From Rhizophlyctis rosea (taxonomy: Eukaryota; Chytridiomycota; Chytridiomycetes; Rhizophlyctidales; Rhizophlyctidaceae), in the NCBI GenBank assembly GCA_027596075.1, contig JADGJC010000174.1:21998-85997 (forward strand): 64,000 nucleotides of DNA. The letters are read 5' to 3'. Shown piece by piece: positions 43,601 through 54,872 of this stretch. Numbering within the stretch: position 1 is the first letter of the stretch; each line of letters starts with the position of its first letter. The position numbers and the translations under genes are program-made. The notes below the pieces were generated by a model, which worked only from the letters and a program-made list of their open reading frames with translations, did not search any database and was not told the origin of the DNA.

Positions 43601-46600
43601 CTACGTTGCTCCCCCAGCCTCCTGACTCTGAACAGTTCTATGGAACAGAAATGACACCATCGTTCCTCCATCTTCCTCCTGCCTCTTTACAACTGCCTGC
43701 AAGGCATCATCAAATCCCGAAAGCTCATCTTTGGAACAAGGAACGCCAACGTGCGCCCATTCGTTCAGCGAGTCCAATTTCACCTTTGGTGTTGTTTTGG
43801 TTGGTTTTGAGCCCGTATTTTTCTTCTGGGAGTGGTCAGCCGGACACTTTCCTGCAATGCATTGCACAACAGCCTGTACCTTTGGTTCTGTCGATGATGC
43901 TCCATTCTCCTGAGTTTCAATCCCCTGTCAGACCGCAAGACGAAGTAGAATTAGTTTGAATTCCTTTCTGGAACGACACAATAATACATGCCTGACATCG
44001 ACACCCAAGCAACTCATGCGTCGAGCAACTCGTCCTCTCATCAAGAGTGAACAAATCCTTCAACTCTTGCGCTGTGAAGTTGTTGATCGCCGCCGCGTCT
44101 TTGTCGTCCATAAGTGCGTCACTCAATCCTATTTTCGTGATTTGGCGCTGATAGATTTTTTCTTCGATTGTTCCCGTGCTGTACATTGTGAATTTGTTAA
44201 CTCGAGCAATGCACACAGCGCCGTCAGGACATCAACACACGTCAAAAATCGATAGATCTTGACTTCTTTCCGCTGCCCGTCTCGCCATACTCGCGCCATC
44301 GCTGAGCGAACCGCAATCACTGAAATGTCCGGTTTCACGACTTGTGGAATCCATTTCCACACCAACCTTGTTGATCCAACGCAGGGTTCCAATCAATGTC
44401 GAACAGCACCAGTCGGCTGGCTCCTATCAGATTCAGTCCCACTCCACCCGCTTTGCTGGACAGCAGGAACAGGAAATGGCTGTTTGTTGCTCGGTTGAAC
44501 TGGTCAACGTACCTAGTCAAGATTGGTGAGCGACTGCCAAACCATTGAGCACTATAAAAGTAAGTAAATACATACTCTTGTCGCTTTGAGACAGGCGTGC
44601 TCCCATCCAGGCGCAGATGGGGATACTCTCGCTCCTTGCAAATGCTTTGTATGACATCCAGCGTCTGAGTCCAGTTCGATACCACTACCACCTGAAAGAT
44701 GAATTGGATTCAGGTCTCAATCGGAATGGGATTCGTAATGGACTGCATCGCTAACCTTCTCCTGGGTGGTTTCCTTGATTTCATTCAAGAGCTCCATCAG
44801 CAGCTTCAGTTTCCCTGAACAAGCATAGCATGAGGTGTTGACCGCTCCGCTGCCAGGTCGAATATTGCCCATACCGCTTCGCTCGCACGATGCGCCGACT
44901 GTGCTCTGCAATTCGTCATTTTCCGCAGCGTCTGAACTATCTTCTCCTGAGATCTAGTTGTGAAGACTATGATAAGTAAGGGAGCCACACAGCATACAAT
45001 TGCCACCATACCAAATCAGGCGAATTGACGAGCTTTTTCAGCGTCGTGATGTACTTGAGAATGTTGCTCGCGCTTGGACCCTTCTGCAGGACGCTCCTCA
45101 AGGCGCTGGACTCGCTCAATTCCCGATACAGCCGGCTTTGTTCCGCAGTCGGTCGAACAAATATGACAACTTCTTGCTTGGGAGGTAGGTACTTTGCGTT
45201 GATGTCCGCCGTTCGACGAAGAATGAATAGCCGCGTCAACCGGGACAGCTGGCGGCGTGAAGAGAAGTTGAGCTCATTATACTGGTTTCCAAACCTTATG
45301 GTGCAATGTGCATACCTCTTCTGATCTTTCTCTCCCAAGTTGGAATTCCTCAGCTGAACAGCCAGGATCCCGCGACCGCATGATCGGATCTTGGAAAACT
45401 CTCTGTTGTAAAGATCAGCCCGTGTTTCAAGTCCATCATTACGCCGATGTTAGCTCTTGCCTTGAAGGTACTCAATGATCCAAGTATGCCTATGTTTTCG
45501 CGTTAGGACTGAACAACATCATAGCTCTTTCAACTAGTACGACATCTACTTGGATTTACGAAGTCAACCATGGCTCTGAACTCTTCCAAATCGTTCTATG
45601 GTAGGAAGCGTCAAAATTACGTCAACTGGCGGGGAGAAACTAATTGTGAAACTCACTTGTATCGGCGTTCCCGACAGAATGATCCTCCGCTTTGTGGTCA
45701 AGGACATCAACGCTTGCGCGGTTCGAATGTTGCTGTTCTTCAACCGGTGCCCTGATTGAGCCAGTCAGAAAGCTTTTGGTTTGAGTGTGCGATCATCTTC
45801 CATAACCACCTTCGTCGCATACGATTAAATCAATCTTGGAGTTCTGAATCAACTCTTGGCATGTTCGCATCTATGCAGCACCCTGCATTTAGTACTGGGC
45901 GATGATGCGGGGGGCCCAATCCAATTGCTGATTACTATATACCTTTTCATAACCTATTTTACGCGGTGACGCAAACGGTTCAGCAACGAAATCTTGTAGA
46001 CAATGCCTTTGTGAAGTTACCTATCACAATAACCTGGCGTAACGTAGATCAGAACATTGTCACAGGACGACCGGAAGCCATTACCACAACACGCACCTGA
46101 TGCACACGACCGATCATGAAGTCCTGTGCTGCAAGGTTAGACTCAAGCAAAGGAAGCACGAGAAAAAGCGATTGCAGACCTTGATGTCTGACTTTTGATC
46201 CACCGCGAACACCTTGACACGCTCATCTCCAAGCCATTTCTTGAACTCCTTTTTCCAATTCGCTACCAATGTCGCGGGGCATACAACGAGGACTGCATCA
46301 CCAACATTAGGCAATGTAGTCACGACGAAGAGTGCCTGCTGCATACCTCTCTTTGCAACAGGAGACTGGTTCGCCACAGGGTTCTGTTTCAGCAATGTCC
46401 AGATGAGGGAGATGGCTTGCAAGGTTTTGCCTGCCAGATTCTGTTGTTGGCACATGGCGCATTCCTGCAGCTCCAGGGAAGCGGAACTCACCAAGACCCA
46501 TTTCATCGGCAAGGATAGCTCCTGCGCCATTGTGATCTAAAGGAACCAGCTTAGCTATCATGCAATACTACTATGGTTCGGCGGTTTCGCATACCCTTCA

Positions 46601-47831
46601 TGCCCATGATACTGCCACGAAGAATGTCATAATGAGTAATCACGGGACCCCGAATGTATTTGTCGAAATGGTTACCTACCATTCATACAAGAAGGTGACA
46701 CCCTCTCTTTGATGAGGTCGGAGATGATCTGAGTAAGCATAGAGCATGAGCTTCGCGCATAGAAGATCAGGATGTTTGTTGCTTACTGGAAAGAACAGGA
46801 TCCACGACAACATCAACATATTGCACGCCCCTGGTGACCTCAACATCAGCTCGAGCTTCGGATCGAATCTCATCATTACTTACTTCTGAGTTTGGTCTGG
46901 CCGAGGCATTACAAGCGCATTCGGCGCCAAAGGGTTATGCCGCGGCACAGCAACTTTTGCCGGCGACTTTGAGGCAAGTGCGCCAGATACCGGGGTCAGT
47001 TTGAATTTCGAAAGTTTTACAGGAGCGGGAGACCGGGATGGATTTGTCGCCATGGGTGTGGCGGATCCCACAAAGCATTCTGCAACACGGGTTTGAGTGC
47101 TGAGTCTAAGATGGTAAAGACCAGACAACGACGACAACGACTCACTGCCGCTCGTGTAGTCCGCCCAGTTGACAGATCCCGTAATCTAAGTTGAAGGTTG
47201 TTTGTAAACAATGCATCTGTTGGGCACCTATCGAGTGACCGCACCTCGACTTCTTTACTTCCAACAGAAAGTTCTGCCCCAGATTCGAGCTCATCAAGAG
47301 AGGTCGAGCTCTTCGCAATTCTGTAATACAGAGCTGGTCAATGAGGAGCGCTCTGGGTGCATGCAAACGAGCGTCGATATTGGCTGACTTACTCTTTTCC
47401 TTCAATATCAAACAAAGTGACTACCTTTCCTTTGATGACCAGAATCCCGTCCCCATCCCACGTCTTATGCTAGATGAGCAGTGTAAATCAATCCACGAAT
47501 GCAGTATCAACTTTGCAATCGATCAGGGCACCTTCTTCTGTTGCTTCTTGCGCCAAACGACGGCGTAGCACCAGTTGACCACAGGACTGCCGGGCGTTTC
47601 GACCGCTGGCGGAGTAGCAGTTGCAGGGCTTACTGTCGCAACTCCGGATGCCAGAAGCGGTTTGTGGAGAAGTTTGCGCCGTTTGACGGGTGGTATGGTT
47701 GTGGGAAAAGTTGAAGTCTGGGATGTGGAGTTTGTCGATGGGATTTCCGTTGCGGTTGTGACAATCTCGACAGACGGCGGCGTTGGTGTAAGTGGAGCCT
47801 TCCGCTTCGGCGGTACAAAGCGCTTGTGCAT
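43601..47831 (-). CDS. RDH54: RAD54B/Rdh54-type SNF2 DNA translocase
   Basis: Swi2/Snf2-family motor acting with Rad51/Dmc1 in homologous recombination. The start [14 protein letters not shown] is at 47831. First exons: 47831-47532, 47463-47393, 47320-47245, 47185-47146, 47079-46884, 46830-46787, 46728-46680, 46611-46595 (17 nt), 46536-46492. The RAD54B-specific N-terminal domain reads [13 protein letters not shown] / [13 protein letters not shown] / [37 protein letters not shown] and Walker [20 protein letters not shown] follow. Then come [66 protein letters not shown] and [18 protein letters not shown]. The C terminus has [12 protein letters not shown] and LNEWAHVGV. Walker A is split by an intron. 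The last intron (43910-43991) has a GC donor. Middle exon edges are approximate. Confidence 0.92.
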
Positions 47832-48156
47832 CTTCTATATGATGCAAGTGGTTGTTACTTGGATGACAGTTCGAAAATGGGGAGGGTGGGAATGGGAAAG
47901 GTTGGGGAGAGTATCTGCAGGATTTTGTCCGACACGATCTACCCATTTTTGGTGTATTCAATTTTGCCGGTTGGAGGTGCAAGTGCACGTTTTGGAAAAT
48001 GTGGCACAAACAATGGAGTGGCTTGCTGCTCAGTGCCACCACTCCCAAATTCCAAATTTGACTTCCTGCCGCAGAATGGTGAAATCCTTCCTTCTCGGGT
48101 CAAGTCCATCTCTGCTTATAATACTGAGGCCGGCACAAGCAAGAACTAACTTCGAA
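47832..48156. promoter_or_regulatory. shared divergent promoter region, RDH54 / MRI1
   Basis: 325 bp between two head-to-head start codons. No defined element can be named. Confidence 0.4.
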
Positions 48157-49685
48157 ATGACGGCCGACGAAGGAAGAACTCTTGAAGCTATCAGGTACCG
48201 GAAGGGTAAGTTGGGACGCATACCGAGGATGGTCTGTCTCGGCGCATGGCCTAAAAATAGCACTTCCGCCAGGCTCTCTTGAAATCCTCAACCAATTGCT
48301 GCTACCGTGGGAGTCTGTTTACGAGGAAGTAAAAGGCGTCGAAGATGGTCACAAAGTCATAAAGACTATGAAAGTGAGAGGAGGTTGGTCCTTATCATTT
48401 GCATATCATGAAGCATACACACTATCGTGGCTAATTGTGTCCTTCCTCAGCTCCTGCGATAGCAATTGTCGCTGCTCTATCTCTTGCCGTCGACCTGCAC
48501 ATTCAAACCACCCACCGCTCAGCAGCAACCATCTTTCTCACCACCCCTGACGAAGTCGCAACATATGTCCACGACCAGCTCGAATACCTCAAAACCTCCC
48601 GCCCCACCGCCGTCAACCTCTTTGAAGCCGCTGCCCGTCTCGACAAATTCACCGCCAAAGCCGCCCAGACCGCTTCAGACGCAAGCACGGTTGTAGCTGC
48701 TTACATCAATGCTGCGGAAGCAATGTTGGCACAGGATATTGAGGACAACAAAAACATCGGGAAGTTCGGCGCGGCGTTCATTTTGGAGAACAAGCCCGAG
48801 ACACAGACCGACGTGCAGGTCTTGACGCATTGCAACACGGGTAGTTTGGCAACTGCTGGATGGGTAAGCTTGCAACTTCTTCAACGTAATGCAGGTGATC
48901 TGTAGATCTGACTTCGGTCGCAGGGCACAGCACTAGGCATCATTCGCGACCTCCACGCATCAGGCCGTCTCACCCACGCTTACTGCACCGAAACCAGGCC
49001 ATACAACCAAGGCTCCCGTCTCACCGCCTACGAACTTGTATACGAAGGCATTCCTGCGACCCTCGTCTGCGACAACATGGCATCCGCACTTCTCCGACAG
49101 CGGCCAATCACCGCCATCGTTGTCGGTGCTGATCGGTAGGTGGATCCCACTTCCATCAAGCGCTGACGATCTGGTATGAGCGCGGTAGAGCTAACACCCA
49201 CATTACAGCGTGGCAGCAAACGGCGATACAGCCAACAAGATCGGAACCTACCAGCTCGCCATCACCGCAAAACACCACGGCGTCCTCTTCATCGTCGCCG
49301 CTCCCTGGACCACCATTGATCTTGAGACACCATCAGGCGACCACATCCCAATCGAAGAGCGTGCCGCCATCGAAGTAGTGCAAATCAGGGGTCAGACCGT
49401 GGATGACGAGGCGGGCGTTAAGGAGAGTATGGATGGTGTGGCAGAGGAGGTGCCAACGACGAGTACGGTTGGGATTGCGGCTAAGGGTATTGGAGTTTGG
49501 AACCCGGCTTTTGATGTGCGTATTTGGTTTTGGGCATTTTGCACATTCCTCAAAGAAAGACTGACGTCTTCGTGTAGGTTACGCCCGCCAGTCTCATTTC
49601 CGCTATTGTGACCGAGAAGGGCGTCGTCGTCAAGGCTTCTGGAGCCACAACGTTCGATTTGAAGGCCGCTGCTGCCTCGCTGTAA
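48157..49685 (+). CDS. MRI1: methylthioribose-1-phosphate isomerase
   Basis: Converts 5-methylthioribose-1-phosphate to methylthioribulose-1-phosphate in the methionine salvage pathway; cytosolic and related to eIF2B alpha/beta/delta. Six exons in phase (48157-48205, 48261-48383, 48451-48863, 48924-49135, 49209-49515, 49578-49685) give 403 aa. Motifs are [36 protein letters not shown], the catalytic Cys in [33 protein letters not shown], the catalytic Asp in [31 protein letters not shown] and NPAFDVTPASLI. The donor of intron 2 is GTTGGT. Active-site residues are all present, so the enzyme should be functional. Confidence 0.96.
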
Positions 49686-49917
49686 ATTAAGCTGTATTCA
49701 TGTTGTTCGCTGTATGCCGTGTAGATGTACCATGTAAGGCATAGCTTTGGTAATAAGACAAATCTCTGCGCAGGTATCTTCGAAATGGCCTTTTTTGAAG
49801 CTTGCTTGGTCTTCATCAAATCGTGAGATGAATACATCGGCGCTATCTACATCTACATACCACTATCTACATTCTACCTAAATCCAACCTCCTATCACTA
49901 CCCCACCCTCCAACAAC

Positions 49918-51125
49918 CTACTCCAACTTCTCCACCGCATCAATCAACAGCGCATACTCAAACTTCTCCGGCTCCTTATGAAAAACCTCCACAAGCCTCT
50001 TCTTCTCCTCCTTCCCCGTAACATAAAACATCTGCATCTGATAAACCAGATTCTGCGCTTCCGAGTTCGTCAGCGTCTTTTGGTCGCCCACTTCACCGCT
50101 CATTAGAACAATGTCTTTATTGTCTGCTAGATCGATGTAGTGCGTGAGGACTAGGTGTGGGCGGGCGTTTTCGAGGTGGGTTTTGTATTCTAGGAGGGGG
50201 GTGAAGAAGACTTGGTGGCCGGCGAATTGGAGGAGGAAGAATTCGTAGCCGGAGTCGCGGGGGAGGGGGAGGATGAACTGGAAGATGATGGTGGAGTGAG
50301 AATTCATAGGGAGTTTAGTCTGGGCACCATGCTCTGCTTTACCATTGGGAAAGTTTTTGCTCTCGTCGTCAAATCTCGGTAAAACTGTGCCGGCATGACT
50401 CCACTGACTGAACTCTTAGCCGAATGATAGGCATTCCATATTGTCGCAATACGGTCCGCGTCCTCTTCTATGATTTTGTCCATGTTCATGATTTCGTTGA
50501 GACCCTACATGGCGGGAGCGCACTTTGAGTGCACACTCATTATCATCGCGTTCATGCTAATGTATTACCTTTACGTGAGATGGTAATCCATCCTTTCGTT
50601 CTGGTGCAGGTTTTGTTGGTTTTGGTGGCGGAGAGGAGGGGCCGCGGGTGGAGTTGGGAGAAGGTGGGGGAGTGGGGGGTCGAGAGGGAGTGGATTGTGT
50701 CTTTTTACGTTTGGAAATGAGTTCTCCAACAGATAAACCCTCACTGCAAGGAGAACAGTGAGTACTGACAGTCGTGTGACACTTCTTGAGTTAAAAAGAA
50801 GCCAACACTGACCTTTCCGCAGCCCTCTTCAACTTCTCCTCATATTTCTTCTTAATTGATACATCCTGGGCTGGCTCTTGTACAACTGCGGAGACCAGAC
50901 CGTCGAAAAGTGACTTTATGGGGTTGGACGAGGCGGTGGAAGAGGAGACGGATGGGGCGAATAGTCCAAATTCTGCGGGAGCTTTGTCATTTGAGGGGCT
51001 TCTCCAGTAAGTTTGTCACCAACACACCACACACCTGGAGCTAGTGTTGCGAATGGACGAGTGCGGGTCGGATACCGCACTCGCGCCGTCAGAGCGTATC
51101 GGGAGGTCCGCAGAACGGGTCGCAT
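49918..51125 (-). CDS. ATP11: F1-ATPase assembly chaperone Atp11
   Basis: Mitochondrial matrix chaperone that holds the F1 beta subunit during ATP synthase assembly. Five exons in phase (51125-51035, 50981-50813, 50743-50569, 50504-50343, 50277-49918) give 318 aa. The N terminus (MRPVLRTSRYALTARVRYPT) is a typical presequence. A Lys/Pro-rich linker precedes the core: GLNEIMNMDKIIEEDADRI, IWNAYHSAKSSVSGVMP, FILPLPRDSGYEFFLLQFAG, VFFTPLLEYKTHLENARPH, LTLTHY-like LVLTHYIDLADNKDIVLM, and EAQNLVYQMQMFY. The first intron ends in AAG (50982-50986, minus), the only acceptor that keeps the frame. Its 3' end converges on MRI1. Confidence 0.94.
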
Positions 51126-51540
51126 GGCGGTAAACAGCTAAACTTGACTTGCAGATCAAATTAAGCGAAAGTAGTTCGAAACCTCTCTCGTTCCTTCAGC
51201 CCGGGAGGCCCAGCGATAACCGTTGAATTGCAACTGCCGGGGTTCGTTGCGCTTAAGGATAAAGAATTGGTCGGTGTTGAACTTGAAAAACCGCGAGAAA
51301 GTCAACCCCAAATTTTAGCGGGGTTATCGCGTCTAATCAGCTGCGCAAATCTAATTGGATGACTCATCCATTACCTCATCGAAGGTCTTCTGCTTCCCTT
51401 TTGCAGGCTGTCCACTGTCCAGCCGTCCTTCCCTGCCCCACAGAGAACTCTGCATCTGTAAAGCTGAGGGAAAAACGAAGTGTCATTCGGTTTCCGAGCC
51501 GCGAAACAACTTCCCCAGCTGAACTGCTTTCGGCTTTCCG
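51126..51540. promoter_or_regulatory. shared divergent promoter region, ATP11 / 51541 gene
   Basis: 415 bp between divergent start codons. No element assigned. Confidence 0.35.
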
Positions 51541-53284
51541 ATGACGTCCCGCCCTATTTCCCGTCCGAGCTCACGCTCCTCCCGCGCGTCCACCACCCAT
51601 CACCACCGCCGTCCGCCCGTTCCATGTCCAACCCACTCCCATCTCGCAACCCCACTTGCATCCGCCCCTCCACCACCACTCCGCTCAATAACAGGCACAT
51701 CACGCAACGTCAACCTAACCTACAACGCTCCAACAAACACTCACGAAGCCCGCGCAGAGAGATGGGACGGGTTTGCAGTGATTCCCGTAGCTTGGACGGA
51801 AGAAACTCATGAGAACGCGTGGATGATAGAAAAGGAACTCGTAGCCGCAAAAGCTGCAGACACCTTTGACTGTGGAGCTGTAGCAACCAGAGCTCCATAT
51901 GACGACGGCAACAATAGAGAATATAACACTGATTATGAGACTGATGATGATACGGGCTTCTTCAGAGGGTCAAAAAGCCAAAACACTTGTCGCTCCATGC
52001 AAAGTTTCACATCATGGATGGATGCCGAGTCTACTGCTGAGTATGAAGCTCAGCGAGCTGATACTGCACGACGCGATAAACATGCACAGTACCGCGAGTT
52101 TCGAGAGCAATTGAGGGAGCGGTTGAAGCAGCGGGCGGAAAGGAGGAAGGAGGTAGTGCGGGAGGTGCTGGAGAATCTTTATGGTATTATCTTCCTTGCT
52201 ATTTGTCAATGAGGACGCTTTCTCACATTTGCAACACTGTAGCTGAGTCTCGACAAACGCATCGCCGATGTCATATTCATCCCATCATATCACATGCGGA
52301 ACATAAGCCGGACGCTGATTCCCGTGAGTTCGATCATCAGCACCAGCCGCCCACCCTCCCACGAGCACTTTCAGACGAGTTCCTTTTAGCGTCCGACCTA
52401 CCGGATATCTCCTCCCGTAAGCGTCGGTTGCTCAAACCGCTTCGGTCCTCGCAGCTTATCGATTATTTCGCAGGATCATACATCGTTCATCCCCTGGAAC
52501 CCTACACATTCCACGCTCAACATTTCCCCATCGATTCAACGCACACGGCTTACACAACTTCTCACACTCCCATATGCCCACATAGCGCGCGGACGCGTGG
52601 CGAAGGTGCGGATAAGCATCTTCGATTATGGTATCGGGCTGGGCATTTGGATGAGATGAGGCGAAAGGAGGTAAGAAAAATGTCGCACGCAAGCTTATAT
52701 TCAGCGCCGCATTTCGTGCTATCGGGCATATAATAACCCTGCTGCTGCAATTTCAGTTCGGAAAATCATACCAATCAACAATCAAGAAATACGCCACTTT
52801 AGAACGTGACAAAACAGTCGAATGGCGGAAATCACATCTTCCCTTTTCGAATCCTTCTCCTTCCCCACCGCCACGCCGTTCTTCATCCCGACCCCGTTCC
52901 AATAGCAGACGGTACGACTCAACACGGTATCATGCACAAGTTCAGGAAGAAGGACCTCCAGATCCAGCGGATGAGCAAAGGCATACTCCGCATTGCGTGA
53001 GACATTCGAGGGATAGATCATGTGGGGCACGGAGGGAAGGCTTTGTCAGTATTTTGGATGTATGATGGAGATAAGTGACGAATGGTCATGCACATTTGCA
53101 GGGAATATGTGATGGGTGTGCCTTGGAATATGGTATCTGTGCCAGCTGCTGTACCACAGAAAACGCATGTTGCCCACCAATGGGCTTGACTCGTTCCACA
53201 TTTGCAGGCAAGGATCTGGCAGGGATAGGACCCCATCGTCATTACGGACAAAAAGCCCATTCCGCATTTTCGACACCCAATTAA
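51541..53284 (+). CDS. uncharacterised protein with C-terminal Cys cluster
   Basis: I do not recognise the family. Four exons in phase (51541-52183, 52243-52670, 52757-52996, 53102-53284) give about 497 aa. The N terminus is Ser/Arg/Pro-rich. A conserved-looking stretch NLTYNAPTNTHEARAERWDG, followed by FAVIPVAWTEETHENAWMIE, precedes an acidic region. A long Arg/Glu/Gln-rich helix (REFREQLRERLKQRAERRKE) is probably a coiled coil. The third exon contains YQSTIKKYATLERDKTVEWR and a Ser/Pro/Arg tract. The last exon joins to make CGICDGCALEYGICASCC, then six residues and CC, a probable zinc or disulphide cluster. Skipping the final splice gives a shorter product ending at 53065, so the exact C terminus is uncertain. 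Confidence 0.65.
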
Positions 53285-53494
53285 TACACCAGAAACCGAT
53301 ATTACTGACTGAAAAGCACACCAGGTGCGTAAATCCACCACATGTGATTGAACAAAACAATAAATCAAGGAAAGGAACACTCGATTTAGTGGAGGAACCT
53401 GCCCCCATCAGAAACGAGTCTTTCCAACGCAATCCGACCCTTGAACGACGCTCCAACCGCTAACGGCCTACCCAATCGGAAAATCATCCCTACT

Positions 53495-54872
53495 TTACAA
53501 GCATTGAGAATAGTAGTTGTTGGAGACCTTGCAGGTGGATCCTGAAGCGCAGCATTTGGGACCGGTGTAGCCTTGGCCACCTGCAAAAATGATGGAAAAC
53601 CAAAAGAAAGGTTAAGCGGACTTTGAAGAATTGAAGTTTAATGGTTTTGATGAATACATACCGCATTGGCCGTACTTGGCAGCACAGTTGGTGGGGGCGA
53701 CGGTCGTGGTGGTCGTGGTGGTGGGTTGGCGAGTGGTAGTGGTCGTGGTGGTGGTGGTGGGTTGAGCATGGGTGGTGGTGGTGGTGGTTGTAGGTTGTTG
53801 TTGTTGAGTAGTGGTGGTGGTGGTCGGGGGCGGGTTAGAGTTGCTGGAGCCACCAGTGGTCGCTGAGTTGCGGCTCTGGCCATAGGCGGGAGCGGGGCCC
53901 AAGCCAGGGTAGTTGGCCAAGTTTCCGCCGCTGGAAATCCAAGTTCAAAATTTATGAAGGACGATATCGCCAGAAAGAACAAAACTTACTAGATCGCAAA
54001 GGTGGCTCCGGCATCATTGGCGCTGTAGGCACCGGGGAAGGCGACGGTTGGGGAGGGGGGTGTGCTGCCACCTGTAGAGCGAGGGTAAGCATGGGTGCGG
54101 TTTTGAGGGAGCAGGATGGGCTACTTACCACCGGTGATCTGGACATCGAAGCAACGAACGTAGAATTGAGCGGCACCAGTCACTTGGAGACCGACGTGCT
54201 CGGCACGGAAGATGTACTTGCCCGAGGGAAGTTGGGGAGGGATGATGAAGGTGAAACCGCCTGGCGTGAAGCAAAGACGTCAGCAAAATCATGCTCATGA
54301 ACATATGGCAGTGACAGCGACTACAAATCCCACTAACCGTTCTCAAAGTTGTTACACCAGCTCCAAGCATCGTCCGTGTATGACCCGTAAGCGCCGGCAG
54401 TCTTCGCGACGGGGATTTCGTGACCCCAGATCTTGGCCCACGACGCACCGTTGTCGGAAGAGGCGTAGACGGCGCAGGGTCCGGGGTGGTAGATGTTCTG
54501 TTGAGCCTCTCCGGGCTGGTCGTACCAGACGGTCTTGACCTCGGAACCGGCGGCAAAAGTGCAAGTGCTGGCGGCTGGGGAAGAGGAGCCTTGGATGTTG
54601 CACATGATTTGGCTAGACTGATTATGATGGTTGGGGGTTTAATGTATGGCGTCAGTTTCTAATTTTGGGAATGAAAGGAAGCTTTCCTTTCCTCTGATAC
54701 TTACGGAGACGGCGGCGCCGGAGATGGGAGAGTTGGACCATTGGGGGGGACCGCCGTTGCTGACCATGTCACGGAGACAGGTGCCGTCGCCGTTGACAGA
54801 CTGAAGGAAGTAGTGCGCATTGGCGGCACCGACGGACGCGACGAGCGCGAAGATGGAGATTTTGGAGATCAT
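53495..54872 (-). CDS. AA9 lytic polysaccharide monooxygenase with CBM1
   Basis: Secreted copper enzyme that oxidatively cleaves cellulose. Six exons in phase (54872-54705, 54617-54338, 54260-54129, 54071-53990, 53930-53662, 53580-53495) give 338 aa. The signal peptide ends ANA, leaving His1 of [17 protein letters not shown] as the first brace residue. The second His is in [13 protein letters not shown]. The axial Tyr and nearby Gln lie in [19 protein letters not shown], and [14 protein letters not shown] is the preceding strand. A Thr-rich linker made of repeated TTTTTT(R/H)xQP blocks follows. It leads to a CBM1 ([20 protein letters not shown], then NNYYSQCL). The usual RHE of the second sphere reads RAE here. 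Confidence 0.9.
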
